In this document: positions 34,391 through 42,684 of the stretch, in pieces | How the letters are laid out: each line of letters begins with the position of its first letter | How positions within the stretch are numbered: the first letter of the stretch is position 1 | Source: Halopenitus persicus | Lineage (GTDB): Archaea; Halobacteriota; Halobacteria; Halobacteriales; Haloferacaceae | Assembly: GCF_900107205.1 (NCBI RefSeq) | Contig: NZ_FNPC01000004.1 | Coordinates: 361,942 to 425,941, forward strand | Reading direction: 5' to 3' | DNA length: 64,000 nucleotides | Notes under the pieces: generated by a model | The model's database searches: none | What the model saw: only the letters and a program-made list of their open reading frames with translations | What the model was told of the DNA's origin: nothing | Position numbers and translations under genes: made by a program

Positions 34391-35253
34391 GCGATCCCTA
34401 CGACCTCGAATCGGGCCCGGACCCGGCGACGCTGGCGGCGGCCGAGCCGGAGCCGGTCGGGTCGGACGGCGCTGACAGGTCGGAGCCGGTCGGGTCGGAC
34501 GGCGCCGCCGACCCGTCGGTCGGCGCGGATGACGCTGCCCGGTCGTCGGTTCACGCGGTCGGCATCGGCCCCGGCAACCTCGAGTACCTGACGCCGAGAG
34601 GTCGGCGGGCGATCGAGGCGGCGGACGTGGTCGTCGGCTTCACGACGGTCGTCGAGTTCCTGACGGACGGGATGGCCGTCGACGCCGACGTCCTGACCTG
34701 CGGCTACCGCGACGAGGCCGAGACGCTCGCGGCGTTCGCCGAGCGGGTCGCCGACGGCGCGGTCGGGACGGCCGTCCTGATGGGCGACCCGAACCACTCG
34801 GGCTACCAGTTCCTCGGCAAGGTTGAGGCCGCGATCGACCGGCCCGTCCGGGTCGTCCCGGGGATCTCCGCGCTTCAGGTCGCGGCGAGCCGGGCGCGGA
34901 CGCCGATGGAGGCGACGACGTTCGTCACCCTGCACAAAAGCGGCGACCTCGATGACGACCTCGCGCGGCTGCGGGCCGACGCGGGCGACCGACACCTGCT
35001 GGTGCTGCCCCGCCCGTTCGACCTGATGCCCGAGGACGTGGCCGCCGATCTCATCGAGACGGCCGATGCGGATCCCTCGCTGGAGGCGCTCGTCCTCGAA
35101 CGACTCACCCACGCGGACGAGCGGATCACGCGAACGACCCTCGGCGAACTCGCCGAGCTCGCCGAATCCGCTGAATCCGCGGACTCGCCCTTCTCCGATC
35201 TCTCGGTCCTGGCGGTTCGGTCGACCCGCGGAATCGGGACCTCCAGCGAGTGA
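34387..35253 (+). CDS. cbiE: Cobalt-precorrin-7 C5-methyltransferase
   Basis: 288 residues. A tetrapyrrole methylase domain begins after a 55-residue acidic, repeated N-terminus (EPVGSDG blocks): VGIGPGNLEYLTPRG near 59, GDPNHSGYQFLGK near 139, VVPGISALQVAASRA, TFVTLHKSGDLDDDL. It is like CbiE, which methylates C5 as the partner of CbiT. The GTG at 34387 overlaps the cbiC stop by four bases. The tail (ELAELAESAESADSP) is a degenerate repeat. Confidence 0.9.
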   Translation: MSDPYDLESGPDPATLAAAEPEPVGSDGADRSEPVGSDGAADPSVGADDAARSSVHAVGIGPGNLEYLTPRGRRAIEAADVVVGFTTVVEFLTDGMAVDADVLTCGYRDEAETLAAFAERVADGAVGTAVLMGDPNHSGYQFLGKVEAAIDRPVRVVPGISALQVAASRARTPMEATTFVTLHKSGDLDDDLARLRADAGDRHLLVLPRPFDLMPEDVAADLIETADADPSLEALVLERLTHADERITRTTLGELAELAESAESADSPFSDLSVLAVRSTRGIGTSSE

Positions 35254-35310
35254 GTCAGCACGACCACAACCTATTTGGGATCGGTCGCCCACGGTTTTAG
35301 CAAATTAGAT

Positions 35311-35327
35311 TGGCTTAGATAAAGCCA
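35311..35327 (+). promoter_or_regulatory. Palindrome in the promoter of the second cbiX gene
   Basis: Perfect arms TGGCTT and AAGCCA flank AGATA, 14-30 nt before the ATG at 35341; CTTAGATAAA (35314-35323) could double as the TATA element. Compare the TTAGA(C/T)A motifs before cbiT and between chlID and cobN. Confidence 0.4.
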
Positions 35328-35340
35328 GTTTGATAAGTCA

Positions 35341-36234
35341 ATGACATCGGAAACGCTCCTGCTCGTCGGCCGTGAGGCGCGCGGCGCCCGCGAGGCCTTC
35401 CGCGTCCACGCCGACCGGCTCGCCGACCGAACCGGGATCGACGTCGAGATCGCCTGCTACGCCGAGGAGCCGGGCCGCGAGCTCCGCGACCGGTTCCGCG
35501 ACGTCGACGCCGACGTGACCTACGCGGTCCCGATGTGTGCCGCCCACGGGTACGACACCGTCGACGCCATTCCGGCCGCGTTATCGGCGATCCCCGGCGA
35601 CGTCAGGTACTGTGACCCCGTCGGAACGAGCCCGGCCGTGACGGACGTGATCGCTGCGCGCGCCGACGCGGCCGATCGTGGCGCTGCGGCCGGGAATGCG
35701 GACGTCTCGCTGGTGCTCGTCGCGTTCGGCAGCAGCTCGAAGCCGCACGGACGTCGGATGGCCGAATACCACGCGGACCGGCTCCGGTCCTGCTCGGAGT
35801 ACGCCGAGGTGGTTCCCTGCTACCTCCTGCAGAACCCCGCCGTCGAGTGCGTCCGGTACGCGGTCACCGGCGACCGCATCGTCGCGGTCCCGCTGTTCGT
35901 GAACCGGTCGGCGGCGACCGAGGACCGGATCCCGACCGAGCTCGAGCTCGACCGCGGCGGGATCACCTACGCGAAGCCGTTCGGCGACCATCCCCGGCTC
36001 ACCGACGCGATCCACGCCGAGGTCGAGAAGCAACGCGCGCTCGCGACCGGGGATCACGACGGCGAGACCGGCGACGAATCCGCCGAGGAGTCGGTGGCTT
36101 CACCTCTGGATCGATCCTCGACGCCGAAACGCGCGATCGTGACCGACGGGGAGGGCGCTGGGGAGTCGTCGGGAACCCCGAACGCGTCCCGACCCGAGGA
36201 CGCGTCCCGATCCCGAAACGACGACCCTCGTTGA
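35341..36234 (+). CDS. CbiX-family paralogue with altered metal-ligand positions
   Basis: 297 residues. Two CbiX-type halves: LLLVGREARGAREAFRVHADRLADR and VTYAVPMCAAHGYDTV (1-75), then LVLVAFGSSSKPHGRRMAEYHADRLR, EVVPCYLLQNPAVECV and IVAVPLFVNRSAATEDRIPTELELD (115-210). In CbiX the first half reads GHGSR; here it is GREAR, so that His is missing, and the second half reads FGSSS. One His remains in CAAHGYDT. The 70-residue tail is acidic, Ser/Pro-rich. It may be a non-catalytic partner of CbiX, CobN or CbtA, or act on another metal or tetrapyrrole. It has its own promoter and follows cbiE by 87 nt. Confidence 0.75.
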   Translation: MTSETLLLVGREARGAREAFRVHADRLADRTGIDVEIACYAEEPGRELRDRFRDVDADVTYAVPMCAAHGYDTVDAIPAALSAIPGDVRYCDPVGTSPAVTDVIAARADAADRGAAAGNADVSLVLVAFGSSSKPHGRRMAEYHADRLRSCSEYAEVVPCYLLQNPAVECVRYAVTGDRIVAVPLFVNRSAATEDRIPTELELDRGGITYAKPFGDHPRLTDAIHAEVEKQRALATGDHDGETGDESAEESVASPLDRSSTPKRAIVTDGEGAGESSGTPNASRPEDASRSRNDDPR

Positions 36235-36246
36235 GGACCGTCTCGA

Positions 36247-36313
36247 ATCCTCGCCGACGGGCTTCCGGATCCTCGCCGACGGTCTTCCGGCTCCTCGTTG
36301 GCGAACTTTCCGG
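36247..36313. repeat. 22-bp direct repeats after the cbiX2 gene
   Basis: Copies at 36247-36268 and 36269-36290 differ at one base; a diverged third follows at 36291-36313. They lie just after the stop, like the arrays at 5195 and 25119. Confidence 0.8.
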
Positions 36314-36440
36314 TTTGAGCCGGTTCACGAGCGCGCGGGCCCCGATCGGCGAGTTCGGCGACTTCCGGCCGACGCGTCTCGAGATGTGTATCGCGCGACT
36401 GGTCTCGGCTGGCCGAAAGATCGATGGCGTTATCAGATCG

Positions 36441-36454
36441 TTAGGTCAGCCTAA
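36441..36454 (+). promoter_or_regulatory. DtxR/IdeR-type iron box
   Basis: TTAGGTCAGCCTAA is a palindrome (TTAGG-TCAG-CCTAA) ending four bases before an ATG at 36459. It matches the half-sites of iron-repressor operators of the DtxR/IdeR/SirR family used by haloarchaea (from memory). A GTTATCAG (36429-36436) about 25 nt before the ATG may be the TATA element, so an iron-loaded repressor here would block a leaderless transcript. Confidence 0.6.
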
Positions 36455-36458
36455 AAAT

Positions 36459-36617
36459 ATGACAACGGACGACTCCGGACGAGGGCGATGGACGGCGCGA
36501 CGCGATGCGCTGCGGACGGAAGACGGGCGGTCCGCCGGACGAACCGCGCGACTCGCTCCGGCTGGCGCCGGCGTTGACGTCGGAGCGGGCGGTGACGCCC
36601 TGACGGGGGATCGGTAG
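36459..36617 (+). CDS. Small hydrophilic protein behind the iron box
   Basis: 52 residues, rich in Arg, Asp, Gly and Ala: MTTDDSGRGRWTARRDALRT at the start, then RSAGRTARLAPAGAGVDVG. No membrane segment, Cys or named motif. The ATG sits four bases after the iron box and 25 nt after a TATA-like element, the strongest reason for calling it a gene. One base separates its TAG stop from the next ORF, so the two are probably a transcript. It may be expressed only in low iron. I do not recognise the family. Confidence 0.45.
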   Translation: MTTDDSGRGRWTARRDALRTEDGRSAGRTARLAPAGAGVDVGAGGDALTGDR

Positions 36618-36618
36618 G

Positions 36619-36792
36619 ATGCGCGCCCGGGAATGGACCCTCGCGAGCTGCTACGGTGACCCGACCGACTACGACATCCCCGAGCTGCCGACGTGGCGGG
36701 TATGCCGTCCGGAGCGGGGCGGCATCGCCTTCGCGGCACGGGGGCGACAACCGTTCATCGCCGCGGAGCAGCCGGTGACGGTCCGGCGCTGA
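36619..36792 (+). CDS. Small conserved-looking protein (57 residues)
   Basis: 57 residues: MRAREWTLASCYGDPTDYDI..., then ELPTWRVCRPERGGIAFAAR and GRQPFIAAEQPVTVRR. The ending QPFI-A-x-QPV-VRR resembles the end of several haloarchaeal mini-proteins I have seen, suggesting a real gene. It follows the iron-box ORF by one base. It contains two Cys, 16 residues apart. Its TGA is directly followed by the end of the convergent MFS gene. Function unknown. Confidence 0.55.
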   Translation: MRAREWTLASCYGDPTDYDIPELPTWRVCRPERGGIAFAARGRQPFIAAEQPVTVRR

Positions 36793-38229
36793 TCACGTGT
36801 ACGCCTCGAACTCCTCGCCGAAGACGAGGAAGTAGCCGGTCCCGACCACCCCGATGGCGGCCGCGATCGTGAACGCGACCTCGGGGCTCACGAACTCCCA
36901 GAGGAACCCGCCGAGCGCGGCGCTCGGGATCACGATCGCGTTTCGCAGGAGGTAGTACGTCCCGGTGACGCGTCCGCCGGTCCCCCGCTCGGCGGGACCG
37001 ACGATCAGCGCCTTGTGCGACGGCAGACCGGCGAACCGAAGCCCGGAGAACGCGAAGACGAGGACCATCGTCCACTGGAGCGGCACCGTTGGCGCGAGGG
37101 CTGCCGGGCCGCCAATGAGGACGATCGGGAAGAGCGCGTAGACGGCAAACCCCAGCGCGACGACCGGCTTGAGGCCGACGCGCTCGGCGGCCTTCGCGGC
37201 CGGGATCATCGAGAGGAGCGCGACCAGCATCTCGACGCCGAGCAGGTAGCCGAAGAAGGCCGCCGGCGAGAGGTCGATGCTCCGCGAGACGCCGGCCAGC
37301 GAGACGCTCGTCTCGAACCCGACTCCGTAGAACCGCGTGATCACCAGCACGAAGAAGACGTAGACCATCCCGTTCGCGAACCGGACGAGCGTGTCGCCCA
37401 CGAGGAGCGGGCGAAGCGGGTCGGGCATCGCGCGCAGGTCCCGTCTCATCCGTGCGATCCGCTCGAACGAACCGCCGACGGGGTCCTCGCCGTTGTCATC
37501 GGAACGCTCCGCGTTCTGATCGTCCGATGAGCTCCGCTCATCGACATCGTAGAGGAGGTGCTGGGCGACCGTCCCGACGGCCCCGAAGACGACCGCCACG
37601 GCGAGGACGTATCGGAAGCTCACGGTGAACGCGGGATGGACGCCGATCAGCACGGCCGCCAGCACCGGACCGACGAGGAACGCGGTCCGGCGGAACGTCT
37701 CCGTGCTCGCGAACCCGGCCGCCAGCCGGGCGGGGTCGGTCGCCTGCTTGACGACCGCGAACGTCGCGCCCAGGCCGAACGACTTCCAGGCCTGCGCGAG
37801 CACCAGCCCGACGAAGATCCAGATCCAGGGCTCGATCGTGACGCCGCCGATCCCGACCGGGCCGATCCCCGGCGCCACGAGCCAGACGACGAAACCGAGC
37901 GTCGACAGCAGTCCGAACAGCGTCAGCGCGTACCGCGACCCGATCCGGTCGGAGACCGCCCCGCCGGGATACGGGTAGAGCGCCGAAATCACGTTCCCGA
38001 ACGTCCCGAACAGCCCGACGACGAAGCCGCTTGCACCCAGCGCGACCAGATACTCCGGCAGGTACCGGTTCGTCATCTGAAAGCCCAGACTAAAGGCGAA
38101 CATCGCCAGCGAGAGGACGAGCACGTCGCGCTCGAGCGCGAGGAACCGGCGGAACGGGTCGAGCGTTCCCGGCCGCTCCCCGGTACCGCCTGCATCGTTC
38201 CGGTCGGTCGCTCCGTCGTCGCTACTCAC
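36793..38229 (-). CDS. MFS transporter (major facilitator superfamily)
   Basis: 478 residues with about 12 membrane helices after a 28-residue acidic N-terminus. LFGTFGNVISALYPYPGGAVSDRIGSRYALTLFG is the MFS loop 2-3 motif G-x-x-x-D-R-x-G-R. A long charged central loop (DERSSSDDQNAERSDDNGED) divides the two six-helix halves. The GTG at 38229 follows a TATA-like CTTTTTATT (38270-38262 on the minus strand) with a leader of about 16 nt and a GGGAGAG just before; an ATG at 38280 would precede that promoter. Substrate unknown. Divergent from the serine acetyltransferase gene. Confidence 0.85.
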   Translation of the reverse strand: MSSDDGATDRNDAGGTGERPGTLDPFRRFLALERDVLVLSLAMFAFSLGFQMTNRYLPEYLVALGASGFVVGLFGTFGNVISALYPYPGGAVSDRIGSRYALTLFGLLSTLGFVVWLVAPGIGPVGIGGVTIEPWIWIFVGLVLAQAWKSFGLGATFAVVKQATDPARLAAGFASTETFRRTAFLVGPVLAAVLIGVHPAFTVSFRYVLAVAVVFGAVGTVAQHLLYDVDERSSSDDQNAERSDDNGEDPVGGSFERIARMRRDLRAMPDPLRPLLVGDTLVRFANGMVYVFFVLVITRFYGVGFETSVSLAGVSRSIDLSPAAFFGYLLGVEMLVALLSMIPAAKAAERVGLKPVVALGFAVYALFPIVLIGGPAALAPTVPLQWTMVLVFAFSGLRFAGLPSHKALIVGPAERGTGGRVTGTYYLLRNAIVIPSAALGGFLWEFVSPEVAFTIAAAIGVVGTGYFLVFGEEFEAYT

Positions 38230-38359
38230 CGTGTCTCTCCCACGATGTGTGGACGGTTGACGGGGAGCAATAAAAAGCATCGCGCCGGTCGGGAGCGCCG
38301 GTCCGGGTGCGGCGTGGCGAGGAAAACTACTTTGGCTCGACGGCGTCAACACTCCGGGG

Positions 38360-39232
38360 ATGGGGTACGAGTACACCGGCGACGCCCACGGAGCGCTCGT
38401 CGAGTCCTATCGAGCGGACGAATCGCCCTTCCCGACGGATTCCTCACGGGTCTACCCCCGACACGACTCCCTGCGTGATGAACCGCCCCTTCTCAAACAG
38501 CTCCTGTTTCCCAGATGCTGGAACGCGACGGCGTTGGTTGACGACCCCGATGAGACTCGCGCCCGACTGACGGAACTCGGCAGCCGCATTCACGAGGGGA
38601 TCACGGCGTATTCCGACCGCGACGCGGCCGATCTGACCGCGGTCGTCGACGGAATTCTCGACCGACTGCCGGCGATCCGGCGGGCCCTCAAAAAGGACGT
38701 CGAGGCCGCGTATAAAGGCGATCCCGCCGCGAAGAGCTACTGCGAGATCATCCGGTCGTATCCCGGCTTTCACGCCGTCCTGATCCACCGGGTGGCACAC
38801 GTCTGTTACGAGGAGGGTCACTCCGAGTACGCCCGCGAACTCGCCGAATACGCCAAGGTCGAGACGGGCATCGACATCCACCCCGGTGCGGAGATCGGCG
38901 AGTACTTCTTCGTCGATCACGGGACCGGTGTGGTCATCGGCGAGACGGCGACGGTCGGCGAGTGGGTCCGACTCTACCAGAACGTCACGCTGGGCGCGCT
39001 CCACTTCGAGGAGGAGGAGGGCGAGGACCAGATGCTGGCGAAGGGCTACAAGCGCCATCCGGACATCGGCGACCACGTCGTCATCGGCGCCGGAAGCAAC
39101 GTGCTCGGCGCGGTGGACATCGGCGATCACGTGAGCATCGGCGCGAACTCGTGGGTGACCGACGACGTCCCGGACGACACGAGCGTGTTCATCGCCGACC
39201 ATCCCGAGCAGGAGCGAAAGTCGAACAGGTAG
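38360..39232 (+). CDS. cysE: Serine O-acetyltransferase
   Basis: 290 residues. An N-terminal helical region (1-130), then the left-handed beta-helix hexapeptide region: HPGAEIGEYFFVDHGTGVVIGETATVGEWVRLYQNVTLGA with the catalytic His in VDHG, and GDHVVIGAGSNVLGAVDIGDHVSIGANSWVTDDVP. An acidic EEEEGED insert follows the LGALHF strand, as in epsC-type SATs. It acetylates serine for cysteine synthesis. The tail after DHPEQ is short. A gene of its own, divergent from the MFS gene. Confidence 0.92.
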   Translation: MGYEYTGDAHGALVESYRADESPFPTDSSRVYPRHDSLRDEPPLLKQLLFPRCWNATALVDDPDETRARLTELGSRIHEGITAYSDRDAADLTAVVDGILDRLPAIRRALKKDVEAAYKGDPAAKSYCEIIRSYPGFHAVLIHRVAHVCYEEGHSEYARELAEYAKVETGIDIHPGAEIGEYFFVDHGTGVVIGETATVGEWVRLYQNVTLGALHFEEEEGEDQMLAKGYKRHPDIGDHVVIGAGSNVLGAVDIGDHVSIGANSWVTDDVPDDTSVFIADHPEQERKSNR

Positions 39233-39344
39233 TGGCGACTGGTGTTGCAACCGCACCGGATCCGCCGTCGAACGGCGAGATCCCGGCCTGGTAAACGACT
39301 GCCGTCCCGTTTCCTATCGCGACATCTCGTTTATATCGGGGACG

Positions 39345-40844
39345 TCACTCGCCGCCGTCCGCGTCGATGTCGTCCACGAGTTCCGCCCCGAGACCGACGT
39401 AGCCGGTCGGCGTCAGCGCGTTCAGCTCCTCGCGGACGGACTCGTCGACGTCGAGCTCCGCGAACAGGTCCCGGAAGTCCGCGAGCGTGACCGTCGTCCC
39501 GCGGGTCAGCTCCTTGACGCGCTCGTAGGCGTCCGTGTCGCCCTCCCGACGGAGGATCGTCTGGACCGCCTCGCCGATGATCGCGGGCGTCGCCTCGAGC
39601 TCCTCGCGCATCACCTGCTCGTTCGGCACGACCTTCCCCAGCCCGTCGGCGGTCTTCGAGTAGCCGATCAGGCTGTGGGCGAGGGCCGCGCCGACGTTGC
39701 GCTTGACGGTGGAGTCCGAGAGGTCGCGCTGGAGCCGGGAGGTGGTGACGTAGTCGGCGAGGAACGTGAGGTCGGCGTTGGCCTTCGAGAGGTTCCCCTC
39801 GCCGTTCTCGAAGTCGATCGGGTTCACCTTGTGGGGCATCGTCGAGGAGCCGGTCTCCCCCTCCACGGCCTCCTGACCCAGGTATCGGTCGGAGACGTAG
39901 AGCCAGGCGTCCAGATCCAGGTCCCGGAGGACGTTGTTCACGCCGCGGACGGCATCGAAGACGGCCGCGAGGTCGTCACAGGGGTTGACCTGGGTCGCCA
40001 GCGGGACGTGTTCGAGCCCGAGATCGGTCACGAACGACCGGGAGAACGCCCGCCAGTCGACGTCCGGGTAGGCGGCCTCGTGGGCCGCGTACGTCCCCGA
40101 GGCCCCGGCCAGTTTGCCGGCGATCGCGTCCGTCTCGCGCTGCAGTCGCCCGAGCGCCCGCCCGAGTCGCGCCGCGTAGACCGCCATCTCCTTGCCGAAG
40201 GTCGTGGGTGTGGCCGGCTGGCCGTGGGTGCGCGCGAGCATCGGCACGTCGCGATGTTCGTGGGCGAGGTCGACGAGCTCGTCGCGGACCTCGCGGATCG
40301 CCGGCGCGAGCACCTCCTCGACCGCGGGCTTCAAAAGCAGCCGGTGTGCGAGGTTGTTGACGTCCTCGCTGGTCAGCCCGAAGTGGATCCACGGGTAGAG
40401 CGCCTCGGCGTCGTCGATCGAGGGTTCCGTGTCCCCTTCGTTGGCCGACGCTTCCGCCGCCTCCGCGAGCCGGATCCGGAGGAAATACTCGACCGCCTTC
40501 ACGTCGTGGTTCGTGGCGTCGTACCCCTTCGCCCCCCGAACCTCGAGGTCCTTGATGAGGCGGGCGTCGTCGGCGTCGAACGTTCCGTACGTCGCCCGGA
40601 TCGCCGCGCGGGCGTCGGCGTCGAGGGAGATCGGCGTCGCCTCCAGGTCGGCCAGCGCGATCAGGTACTCCGCCTCGACTCGCGTCCGGGCGCGCATCAG
40701 CGCCGCCTCGCTGGCGTACGGCGAGAGCGGTTCGGTTCGGCGCGCGTATCGTCCGTCGAGCGGCGAGACGGCGGCGAGGGGATCCTCCCGCGGGAGGCCC
40801 CCGATCCCGCTGCCGTCCGTCGCCGACCGAGACTCGTCGGTCAT
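39345..40844 (-). CDS. purB: Adenylosuccinate lyase
   Basis: 499 residues. Family blocks: SPLDGRYARRTEPLSPYASEAALMRAR near 35, TNHDVKAVEYFLR, HFGLTSEDVNNLAHR, the catalytic-His THGQPATPTTFGKEMAVYAARLGR, and the signature SSTMPHKVNPIDFENGEGN. It performs two steps of purine synthesis (SAICAR to AICAR; adenylosuccinate to AMP). The ATG at 40844 gives the start MTDESRSATDG; an upstream in-frame start at 40871 is less likely. There is a small acidic insert (SANEGDTEPSIDDAE). Divergent from the purN-purH fusion, the next purine enzyme. Confidence 0.96.
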   Translation of the reverse strand: MTDESRSATDGSGIGGLPREDPLAAVSPLDGRYARRTEPLSPYASEAALMRARTRVEAEYLIALADLEATPISLDADARAAIRATYGTFDADDARLIKDLEVRGAKGYDATNHDVKAVEYFLRIRLAEAAEASANEGDTEPSIDDAEALYPWIHFGLTSEDVNNLAHRLLLKPAVEEVLAPAIREVRDELVDLAHEHRDVPMLARTHGQPATPTTFGKEMAVYAARLGRALGRLQRETDAIAGKLAGASGTYAAHEAAYPDVDWRAFSRSFVTDLGLEHVPLATQVNPCDDLAAVFDAVRGVNNVLRDLDLDAWLYVSDRYLGQEAVEGETGSSTMPHKVNPIDFENGEGNLSKANADLTFLADYVTTSRLQRDLSDSTVKRNVGAALAHSLIGYSKTADGLGKVVPNEQVMREELEATPAIIGEAVQTILRREGDTDAYERVKELTRGTTVTLADFRDLFAELDVDESVREELNALTPTGYVGLGAELVDDIDADGGE

Positions 40845-40982
40845 ACCCGTTGCTGTCCGCGGACGGCGCAAAAGCGTGTCGATGGTCGTGCACGGCCGTG
40901 GATACTTCGACCCGATTCGACGCCTCGGATGCCGGTATCTATCCGCGTTCGTGGATCCATTCCGGTTCCGGACCGCAATCCA

Positions 40983-40990
40983 TATACTCC
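40983..40990 (+). promoter_or_regulatory. TATA box of the purN-purH fusion gene
   Basis: TATACTCC, within CATATACT, begins 27 nt before the ATG at 41010: the classic spacing for a leaderless haloarchaeal transcript. Confidence 0.45.
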
Positions 40991-41009
40991 GTCACGCGGA
41001 CCCTCGCGT

Positions 41010-42602
41010 ATGAAGATCGCCGGGCTCGCGAGCAACCGCGGACGGAACCTGCTGCACATCGACGACGTGGCGCCGGGCGGTGCCGAGCTGGCCGTCGCGT
41101 TGACCAACCGGGACGGCGCGCCGATCGTGGAGTCGGCCGCAGAGCGGGGGATCCCGACCGAGGTCGTCGTGCGTGCGGACGGGGAATCGCGGGGCGACCA
41201 CGAACGGCGCGTTCTGGACCGGCTCGCGAACTACGACGTCGACCTCGTCTGTCTGGACGGCTATATGCGTGTGCTGACCGAGACGTTCCTCGAGAACGCA
41301 CCGACGGCGATCAACGTCCACCCGTCCCTACTACCGGCCTTCCCCGGATCGGACGCCCACGAACAGGTGCTCGAGGCGGGCGTCCGGACGACCGGCAGCA
41401 CCGTCCACGTCGTCACCGAGGAGGTCGACGGCGGTCCGATCCTCACCCAGGAGCCAGTTCCGGTCTATGAGGACGACGACGCGGAGTCGTTAAAGCAGAG
41501 AGTGCTATACGAATCCGAGTTCACGGCCTACCCGCGCGTCGTTCGGTGGTTCGCCGAGGGTCGCATCGACGTCGACCGCGAGGCCGGAATCGCCTCGATC
41601 GAGGGCGACACGGGCGGCGACTTCCCGACGCGGCGGCTCGTCTCGGAGGACCGCGGCGAGCGGCTCCGATACGGCGAGAACCCGCATCAGGAGGCCGCGC
41701 TGTACGTCGACGACGCCTGTGCGGAGGCGTCGGTCGTCGGCGCGCCGCAGTTGAACGAGGGCGCGAAGGGAATGGGGTACAACAACTACAACGACGCCGA
41801 CGCCGCGCTCTCGCTGGTCAAGGAGTTCGACGAGCCGGCGGCGGCGGTCATCAAACACACCAACCCGGCCGGCTGTGCGACGAGCGACACGCTCGCGGAC
41901 GCCTACGATCGTGCGCTCCGGACGGACGCGAAGTCGGCCTTCGGCGGGATCGTCGCGCTCAACCGGAAGTGTGACGCCGAGACCGCCGTCGCGGTCACCG
42001 ACTCGTTCAAGGAGGTCGTCGTGGCCCCCGGTTACACCGACGCCGCCCTCGACGTGCTTCGGGAGTCGGAGAACCTGCGCGTGCTCGACGTCGGCCCGCT
42101 CGGCGAGGGCGCCGACCGGTTCGCCGAGACGCTGACCGAAAAGCCGCTGATCGGCGGCCGGCTGGTTCAGGAGCGCGACCGCCAGTCGCCGACCGCCGAC
42201 GACCTCGAGGTCGTCACCGAGCGCGAGCCGACCGACGCGGAGATCGAGACGATGCTGTTCGCCTGGAAGACGCTCAAACACGTCAAATCGAACGGGATCC
42301 TCTTCGCCGCCGGCACCGAGACCGTCGGCATCGGGACCGGACAGGTCTCCCGCGTCGACGCCGTGACGCTCGCGGCGATGAAGGCCGACAAGGACGCGGA
42401 CGGAAAGGCCGCCGACGGGGCCGTGATGGCCTCGGACGCGTTCTTCCCGTTCCCGGACGGGATCGACGAGGCGGCCGCGGCCGGGATCGAGGCCGTGATC
42501 CAGCCCGGCGGGTCGGTCAACGACGAGGACGTCATCGAGGCGGCCGACGACCACGGGATGGCGATGGCGTTCACCGGATCGCGCAGTTTCCGACACGATT
42601 GA
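41010..42602 (+). CDS. purHN: Fused GAR formyltransferase and AICAR formyltransferase (PurN-PurH)
   Basis: 530 residues. Residues 1-190 are PurN (GAR formyltransferase): LASNRGRNLLHI, INVHPSLLPAFPGSDAHEQ with the catalytic His, and TGSTVHVVTEEVDGGPILTQ with the catalytic Asp. Residues about 205-530 are the C-terminal AICAR formyltransferase part of PurH: RYGENPHQEAALY, NEGAKGMGYNNYNDADAAL, KHTNPAGCATSDTL with its catalytic Lys-His, and the GIGTGQVSRVDAV block. The IMP cyclohydrolase half of PurH is absent, so that step must be done elsewhere (archaeal PurO, for instance). Both halves use formyl-folate. Neighbours are purB, purK and purE. Confidence 0.93.
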   Translation: MKIAGLASNRGRNLLHIDDVAPGGAELAVALTNRDGAPIVESAAERGIPTEVVVRADGESRGDHERRVLDRLANYDVDLVCLDGYMRVLTETFLENAPTAINVHPSLLPAFPGSDAHEQVLEAGVRTTGSTVHVVTEEVDGGPILTQEPVPVYEDDDAESLKQRVLYESEFTAYPRVVRWFAEGRIDVDREAGIASIEGDTGGDFPTRRLVSEDRGERLRYGENPHQEAALYVDDACAEASVVGAPQLNEGAKGMGYNNYNDADAALSLVKEFDEPAAAVIKHTNPAGCATSDTLADAYDRALRTDAKSAFGGIVALNRKCDAETAVAVTDSFKEVVVAPGYTDAALDVLRESENLRVLDVGPLGEGADRFAETLTEKPLIGGRLVQERDRQSPTADDLEVVTEREPTDAEIETMLFAWKTLKHVKSNGILFAAGTETVGIGTGQVSRVDAVTLAAMKADKDADGKAADGAVMASDAFFPFPDGIDEAAAAGIEAVIQPGGSVNDEDVIEAADDHGMAMAFTGSRSFRHD

Positions 42603-42684
42603 TCGGACGGCTCCCGGATCGACGGATCTCGAGCGGTCCGAACGGGAACACAAGAATTGTAACCTCGCACGCGGACCCTCCGAT

